Part shown: positions 6,485-10,116 of the stretch, piece after piece | Layout of the letters: each line of letters begins with the position of its first letter | How positions within the stretch are numbered: position 1 is the first letter of the stretch | Source: a bacterium | GTDB taxonomy: Bacteria; Pseudomonadota; Alphaproteobacteria; Rs-D84; CACZYB01 | Length of the DNA stretch: 10,116 nt | Reading direction: 5' to 3' | NCBI GenBank assembly: GCA_024692925.1 | Contig: JAILLX010000066.1 | Coordinates: 1-10,116 of the forward strand | The notes under the pieces: generated by a model | The model's database searches: none | The model's input: only the letters and a program-made list of their open reading frames with translations | What the model was told of the DNA's origin: nothing | Made by a program: the position numbers and the translations under genes

Positions 6485-7240
6485 TTATATTTTACCGGAT
6501 TTTTTATCTTCAATAAGATGTTGCATAATTCGCATGGTTTCTTCTGGACCTTTTACCGAATAGATAGTACCTCCCAAATTTACAATTTCATGTGCAATCG
6601 CATTATCGTTGCCTGTAGTGTAAATTCTGTCGCCGAAATATGAAATATCATAGTCTTTATAAAATGTTGCAACCTGAGTTTTATCACAACCCTTTTTAAC
6701 TATATCAACAGAAATTTGTCCCCCAAGAGTCATATTGTATTCAGGATATTTTTCTTCTAGGTATTTAATAATCCATTGGCGTTGACCATTTCGTTTATCC
6801 CATTCAACATATTCTGCACGATCTTCCATGGATGGTTCGCCAATTTCTGGTCTGCCAAGCATAGTAAAATTAATTGCACAATTATTATGAATTTCATAAT
6901 GGCGAGGGAAAGATTTATGAAATTTCATAGGACATTTTGTTAAAATATCATTAAGAATTGGTTCAAATTTTTTAAAATCAATAGTATTATGAGAATTACG
7001 AATTTCCTTTCCCTGACTATAAACACTATTACCCATACAACACCAAAATTCAACATTTGGATGGTTAAGAAGTTCTTCTGGCATTTGTTCCATCATATCA
7101 GAATATGGTGATCCTGTTGTAATGCAAAATTTAAAATTATTTGCAAATTCAACCAAAGTTTGTGCCATTTTGCCGATTATTTTTTTTCTTGCTACGGTAA
7201 GTGTTCCATCATTATCAGATAAAAATATTTTTTCTTTCAT
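6485..7240 (-). CDS. HAD-superfamily phosphatase/mutase resembling eukaryotic phosphomannomutase (PMM, PF03332-like)
   Basis: A 251-residue cytoplasmic HAD protein, similar in length to eukaryotic PMMs (about 246-262). The nucleophile motif is DNDGTLT at 9-15 (D9 and D11). The later blocks follow the animal and plant PMM pattern more closely than the usual bacterial Cof group: GRPEIGEPSMEDRAEYVEWDK (129-149), GGQISVDIVKKGCDK (173-187) and YFGDRIYTTGNDNAI (201-215), which carries the acidic metal-binding residues. PMMs interconvert mannose-6- and mannose-1-phosphate for GDP-mannose synthesis. R130 matches a conserved cap-domain sugar-phosphate-binding arginine. A second one, R123 in human PMM2, aligns by eye with N119, so the substrate may differ or the protein may be a phosphatase. 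AAAGGAGA lies eight bases before the ATG. No mannose or polysaccharide genes are nearby. Confidence 0.83.
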   Translation of the reverse strand: MKEKIFLSDNDGTLTVARKKIIGKMAQTLVEFANNFKFCITTGSPYSDMMEQMPEELLNHPNVEFWCCMGNSVYSQGKEIRNSHNTIDFKKFEPILNDILTKCPMKFHKSFPRHYEIHNNCAINFTMLGRPEIGEPSMEDRAEYVEWDKRNGQRQWIIKYLEEKYPEYNMTLGGQISVDIVKKGCDKTQVATFYKDYDISYFGDRIYTTGNDNAIAHEIVNLGGTIYSVKGPEETMRIMQHLIEDKKSGKI

Positions 7241-7265
7241 AGTTAAATTCTCCTTTAAAAAACTA

Positions 7266-7294
7266 ATACTATATATTTTTATTTTAAAAGTAAA
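7266..7294 (-). promoter_or_regulatory. Possible promoter of the PMM-like gene
   Basis: On the minus strand, TTTACT (7289-7294) and TAGTAT (7266-7271) are separated by 17 bases in a very AT-rich stretch. The composition makes chance matches likely. The position, 26 bases before the start codon, and the terminator behind it are what favour it. Confidence 0.4.
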
Positions 7295-7336
7295 ATGAAA
7301 TTTGATTTTTTAAAGAATTTATTCTGTAGGTGAAAT

Positions 7337-7366
7337 AAAAAACCTCCCATTTCTGAGAGGTTTTTT
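7337..7366 (-). terminator. Terminator after tuf
   Basis: AAAAAACCTC (7337-7346) pairs with GAGGTTTTTT (7357-7366) around a ten-base loop. The A and T tracts on both sides make it symmetrical, and on the minus strand it ends tuf transcription 26 bases after the stop codon. It separates tuf from the PMM-like gene downstream, which therefore needs its own promoter. Confidence 0.9.
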
Positions 7367-7391
7367 AAGTTCTAATTGAACACCGATGTGT

Positions 7392-8567
7392 TTACTCAAT
7401 AATCTTTGAAACAACACCAGCACCAACAGTTCTACCACCTTCACGGATAGCGAAACGAAGACCTTCACTCATAGCAACAGGTGTGATGAGTTCAACAGTC
7501 ATCTTTACGTTATCGCCAGGCATAACCATCTTCACATCATCTGGAAGAATTACGGCACCAGTAACATCAGTTGTTCTGAAATAGAATTGTGGACGATAGT
7601 TTGACAAGAATGCAGTATGTCTACCACCTTCATCTTTAGTCAAAATATAGCATTCACATTCAAATTTCTTGTGTGGTGTAACTGAACCTGGTTTTGCAAG
7701 AACTTGTCCACGTTCAACTTCTTCTTTCTTTGTACCACGAAGAAGAACACCGATGTTATCACCAGCTTCACCTTCATCAAGAAGTTTACGGAACATTTCA
7801 ACACCAGTAACAGTTGTTTTTTGTGTAGGTTTAATACCAACGATTTCAACTTCGTCACCAACTTTAACGATACCTGTTTCAACACGACCTGTAACAACAG
7901 TACCACGACCTGAAATTGAGAAAACATCTTCGATTGGCATCAAGAATGGTTTATCAAGTGGACGTGCAGGTGTTGGGATGAATTCATCAACAGCTTTCAT
8001 CAAAGCACGGATTGCGTTTTCACCAAGTTCTGGGTTCTTGTCTTCAAGAGCACAAAGTGATGAACCACGAATGATTGGAGTTGTATCACCAGGGAAACCA
8101 TATTTTGTAAGAAGGTCACGAACTTCCATTTCAACAAGTTCGAGCATTTCTGGATCATCAACCATATCACATTTGTTCAAGAATACTACGATAGCTGGAA
8201 CACCAACTTGACGTGCAAGAAGGATGTGTTCACGTGTCTGAGGCATAGGACCATCAGCAGCAGATACAACCAAGATTGCACCATCCATCTGAGCAGCACC
8301 AGTGATCATGTTTTTAACATAATCAGCGTGCCCTGGACAGTCAACGTGAGCGTAGTGTCTTGATTCTGTCTCATATTCAACATGAGATGTGTTAATAGTA
8401 ATACCACGTGCCTTTTCTTCTGGTGCGTTATCGATTTGATCGTATGCTCTAAACTCACCAAAGAACTTTGTAATAGCAGCAGTAGTAGTTGTTTTACCAT
8501 GATCAACGTGGCCAATTGTACCAATGTTTACATGGGGCTTTGTTCTAACATATGTTTCTTTTGCCAT
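7392..8567 (-). CDS. tuf: Translation elongation factor Tu
   Basis: EF-Tu is the GTPase that brings aminoacyl-tRNA to the ribosome. The 391 residues are full length. Landmarks are the P loop GHVDHGKTT (19-27), the switch I region ending EEKARGITIN (50-59), the G3 motif DCPGH (76-80) with the catalytic His80, NKCD (130-133) and GSSL (166-169) in place of the common GSAL. Domains 2 and 3 carry GRGTVVTGRVE, GGRHTAF, YRPQFYFRTTDVTG and the C-terminal AGVVSKIIE. A strong AAAAGGAGC ribosome-binding site precedes the ATG. Codon choice is biased toward a restricted set, as expected for a highly expressed gene. It is not in the usual rpsL-rpsG-fusA-tuf operon: promoter, structured leader and terminator enclose it alone. 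The sequence cannot show whether a second tuf copy exists. Confidence 0.98.
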   Translation of the reverse strand: MAKETYVRTKPHVNIGTIGHVDHGKTTTTAAITKFFGEFRAYDQIDNAPEEKARGITINTSHVEYETESRHYAHVDCPGHADYVKNMITGAAQMDGAILVVSAADGPMPQTREHILLARQVGVPAIVVFLNKCDMVDDPEMLELVEMEVRDLLTKYGFPGDTTPIIRGSSLCALEDKNPELGENAIRALMKAVDEFIPTPARPLDKPFLMPIEDVFSISGRGTVVTGRVETGIVKVGDEVEIVGIKPTQKTTVTGVEMFRKLLDEGEAGDNIGVLLRGTKKEEVERGQVLAKPGSVTPHKKFECECYILTKDEGGRHTAFLSNYRPQFYFRTTDVTGAVILPDDVKMVMPGDNVKMTVELITPVAMSEGLRFAIREGGRTVGAGVVSKIIE

Positions 8568-8605
8568 AATTAGCTCCTTTTAAGTTAATATTAATATTTA
8601 GCAAA

Positions 8606-8640
8606 GGATTCTCCATCAGGAATCCCCTGATTTGAAATCA
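8606..8640 (-). promoter_or_regulatory. Overlapping inverted repeats in the tuf leader
   Basis: The predicted tuf leader (about 8644 to 8568) holds three dyads: TGATTT-C-AAATCA (8628-8640), ATCAGG/CCTGAT with a five-base loop (8615-8620, 8626-8631) and GGATTC/GAATCC with an eight-base loop (8606-8611, 8620-8625). They share bases, so the second hairpin excludes the other two. This could be an operator near the transcription start or alternative RNA folds controlling tuf. No known riboswitch or T-box matches. Confidence 0.45.
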
Positions 8641-8650
8641 CATACGCGAT

Positions 8651-8679
8651 ATTCTATAGGAATTCTTAAAAAAAATCAA
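8651..8679 (-). promoter_or_regulatory. tuf promoter with AT-rich upstream tract
   Basis: On the minus strand, TTGATT (8674-8679) and TAGAAT (8651-8656) are separated by 17 bases, with a predicted start near 8644 and a leader of about 76 bases. A and T tracts at 8682-8698, just upstream of the -35 box, look like an UP element, as expected for a strong promoter. Confidence 0.7.
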
Positions 8680-8709
8680 GGATAAAAAACTTTTTTATTT
8701 TATATCTTC

Positions 8710-9477
8710 TTATTTAATTTTTTCCATCAGTAAATTAAATAATTTACGGCGATTTTTTTCCTGTCTTTTAAGCTTTTTAAGTAAATCTTTGTAGGTTGGG
8801 TTTTTGGACATATATGGCAAAAGGCTACCAAAAGTTTTTGCATCATATTCAAAATGTACACCAGAGGCAAAAACCTTTCCCATTCCAAAATTTGACATAA
8901 GTATTGCTGGAATTTTCTTTCCCTTTATTTGATAATAGCCAAGAATATCATATTTTTCATTAGTTTCAAAGAATGGACCGCCATGGTATAATGCAGAATA
9001 ATTTTCTGATTTATTTGCGGAACTTATTTTAACAACAGCCGAAGATTCAGGATTATTTTTAAACGGTTGTATTCCTAAATCTTTGTATAAAGTACCCTTT
9101 GCGAAGGCGTTGATTAAATCAAGTTTGTATTTTGCCCTTATACTTGATTCAGGAATTTCTGTTTCAAATTCAACATCTCGGCAAGCATAATATGCTCCGG
9201 CACAGATACCAAAATAAATTCCTCCGTTTAAAACATATTCCCTTATTTTCTTATTTCCGTTTTCACCAAGACTTTCATAATAATGGTTTGCAATACCTCC
9301 TGGTATAAATAGTGCCAAAACGGATGAGTTTAATTTTTTTGTTTCAATAATTTCAGTTGCATTTATTGTTTCAACAGAATAATTCGAAAAATATGTATTT
9401 AAAGATTCAATAAGGTTGGAAATATCAAAACAACCTTTATCTTTGTATACTAATAATTTATTTCTATTTATATTCAT
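8710..9477 (-). CDS. Stand-alone BPL_N-type (biotin-protein ligase N-terminal, GATase1-like) protein
   Basis: A 255-residue protein with no signal peptide. It has the class I glutamine-amidotransferase fold seen at the N-terminus of eukaryotic biotin-protein ligases. Features are FIPGGIANHYYESLGENGN (57-75), a nucleophile elbow GGIYFGICAGAYYAC (85-99) with C92, an ALYHGGPFF block (162-170) and GVHFEYD (206-212), which supplies a candidate His208/Glu210 pair. The triad therefore looks intact. The biotin-ligase catalytic domain is missing, as in other bacterial stand-alone members, whose substrate is not established. The C-terminal 25 residues are very basic (LLKKLKRQEKNRRKLF). The ATG at 9477 lacks a clear Shine-Dalgarno sequence but lies about 24 bases after the predicted transcription start. 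The gene ends only 31 bases from the tuf -35 box, with no evident terminator. Confidence 0.85.
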   Translation of the reverse strand: MNINRNKLLVYKDKGCFDISNLIESLNTYFSNYSVETINATEIIETKKLNSSVLALFIPGGIANHYYESLGENGNKKIREYVLNGGIYFGICAGAYYACRDVEFETEIPESSIRAKYKLDLINAFAKGTLYKDLGIQPFKNNPESSAVVKISSANKSENYSALYHGGPFFETNEKYDILGYYQIKGKKIPAILMSNFGMGKVFASGVHFEYDAKTFGSLLPYMSKNPTYKDLLKKLKRQEKNRRKLFNLLMEKIK

Positions 9478-9507
9478 CTTGTTTAACAGTTTTTTATTGT
9501 TTGGGAG

Positions 9508-9536
9508 ATTGTAAAGAAAAAGAAGTTATTTATCAA
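9508..9536 (-). promoter_or_regulatory. Promoter of the BPL_N gene
   Basis: On the minus strand, TTGATA (9531-9536) and TACAAT (9508-9513) are separated by 17 bases, close to consensus. The predicted start near 9501 leaves a leader of about 24 bases. The stretch between this promoter and the divergent one at 9615 (about 80 bases) shows no further feature I can name. Confidence 0.65.
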
Positions 9537-9614
9537 TAATAAAATTTTAGCCTGTGTATAGCAAATTTTTCCGAGCCAAGTTAGATAAGTCGTTCCACAT
9601 GGGCAGTTTTTTCA

Positions 9615-9643
9615 TTGCAAATTTATAAAACTCAGTCTACACT
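9615..9643 (+). promoter_or_regulatory. Promoter of the Cys-rich exported protein, predicted leaderless
   Basis: TTGCAA (9615-9620) and TACACT (9638-9643) are separated by 17 bases. Six bases separate the -10 box from the ATG at 9650, the same distance as at lpxB, so transcription should start at or next to the start codon. The sequence before the ATG (CACTACGCCT) contains no Shine-Dalgarno. Confidence 0.5.
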
Positions 9644-9649
9644 ACGCCT

Positions 9650-10116
9650 ATGATGAAAAAGATTTTTGCATTGTTGTTTCTTTTTTCCTCTCTTCCCGTA
9701 ATGGCAAAAGATATAAATTCTGTTATCGAAAAATGCGATTTTATACAATATAATTCATGTAAAAGTTGTGATGTATTATATTCATTTTCTGTTGGAAGCG
9801 ATGAAGCATGTTCCTTTTTATGTCCCAACAGAGAGGTTAATTATTTTGGTAGTGGAAGTGGAGCACCTCAAAGAAATTGTGCTTTAAAAAAATGCCCTGA
9901 TACCGCACCATATCAAAGCGAAGATGGTAGTTGTTATGAAACAGAAAAAGAGGCTGAAAATGTATTTGAACATGCTGATGAAGATGATTTCGAAAACGAA
10001 GACATAATAGATAGGAACTTAGAATATAAAACACCTCTTGAAAATGGAAAGTGCCCAGACAATTATATTTTATATAATTCTACTTGTAGACTTTGTAATG
10101 ATCCATCTGATTGGTA
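9650..10116 (+). CDS. Cysteine-rich exported protein (3' end outside window)
   Basis: An open frame runs from tandem ATGs at 9650 and 9653 to the end of the window, giving 155 residues with no stop. It begins with a signal peptide, MMKKIFALLFLFSSLPVMA, probably cleaved after Ala19, so the protein is exported. The mature part has 11 cysteines (29, 37, 40, 54, 58, 77, 82, 95, 135, 146, 149). Two modules look related: CDFIQYNSCKSCD (29-41) and CPDNYILYNSTCRLCND (135-151), both ending in YNS(T)CxxC. Between them is a very acidic linker at about 97-121 (ADEDDFENED). Even cysteine spacing and export suggest a disulfide-stabilised surface or periplasmic protein. I recognise no named family. Which ATG is used cannot be decided, since neither has a ribosome-binding site. 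Confidence 0.8.
   Translation, partial: MMKKIFALLFLFSSLPVMAKDINSVIEKCDFIQYNSCKSCDVLYSFSVGSDEACSFLCPNREVNYFGSGSGAPQRNCALKKCPDTAPYQSEDGSCYETEKEAENVFEHADEDDFENEDIIDRNLEYKTPLENGKCPDNYILYNSTCRLCNDPSDW

Noticed and set aside
7669..8211. A 180-codon plus-strand open frame antisense to tuf
   Set aside because: It is the mirror of strongly biased tuf codons. EF-Tu on the other strand is unambiguous, and the antisense product looks like low-complexity Ser/Thr/Pro sequence with no motif.
8682..8698. Palindrome ATAAAAAA-C-TTTTTTAT as a terminator for the BPL_N gene
   Set aside because: It has only A:T pairs and a one-base centre, so it cannot form a stable terminator hairpin. It fits better as an AT tract upstream of the tuf promoter.

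Overview
The window looks like chromosomal DNA from an AT-rich, Gram-negative bacterium. lpxB implies lipid A. The EF-Tu, the SH3_4/COG3807-type secreted protein, the trigger factor and the C1:A72 initiator tRNA suggest an alphaproteobacterium, perhaps one of the AT-rich host- or gut-associated lineages. That placement is inference from family resemblance. Stop codons (TAA mostly, TGA once) and in-frame TGG for Trp fit the standard code. No IS element, CRISPR array, rRNA or replication origin is visible.

Layout. 1-320: the tail of an unidentified gene and a small DUF378 membrane protein, closed by a strong terminator. 391-1586: lpxB behind a consensus-like promoter that appears to start transcription at or next to the ATG. 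1603-2647: initiator tRNA, then an Mpi-like serine DNA invertase with an unusual C-terminal tail. 2661-3367 (minus strand): a secreted SH3-domain protein whose stop codon overlaps the start of a 64-residue membrane protein (TAATG). 3416-4926: tRNA-Leu(UAG) and tig, apparently one transcript, with a terminator after tig. 4941-5198: a small six-cysteine protein. 5244-6474: dnaN with its own promoter and terminator. 6485-7294 (minus): a HAD protein resembling eukaryotic phosphomannomutases. 7337-8679 (minus): tuf as a single-gene unit with a structured leader. 8710-9536 (minus): a stand-alone BPL_N/glutamine-amidotransferase-like protein. 9615-10116: the start of a cysteine-rich exported protein that runs off the window.

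Most of the window is housekeeping (lipid A synthesis, translation, chaperone, sliding clamp), cut into short independent transcription units. The less ordinary material lies between these: the invertase, the SH3/membrane-protein pair, the two small Cys-rich genes, the eukaryotic-type PMM homologue and the BPL_N protein. Two transcription units (lpxB and the Cys-rich exported protein) share the same promoter-to-ATG geometry, with a 17-bp spacer and six bases between the -10 box and the ATG. Neither has a Shine-Dalgarno sequence, which suggests leaderless mRNAs. I see no defence system or biosynthetic cluster. The best leads are the leaderless pair, the overlapping dyads in the tuf leader, the invertase tail and the coupled SH3/small-membrane-protein pair.
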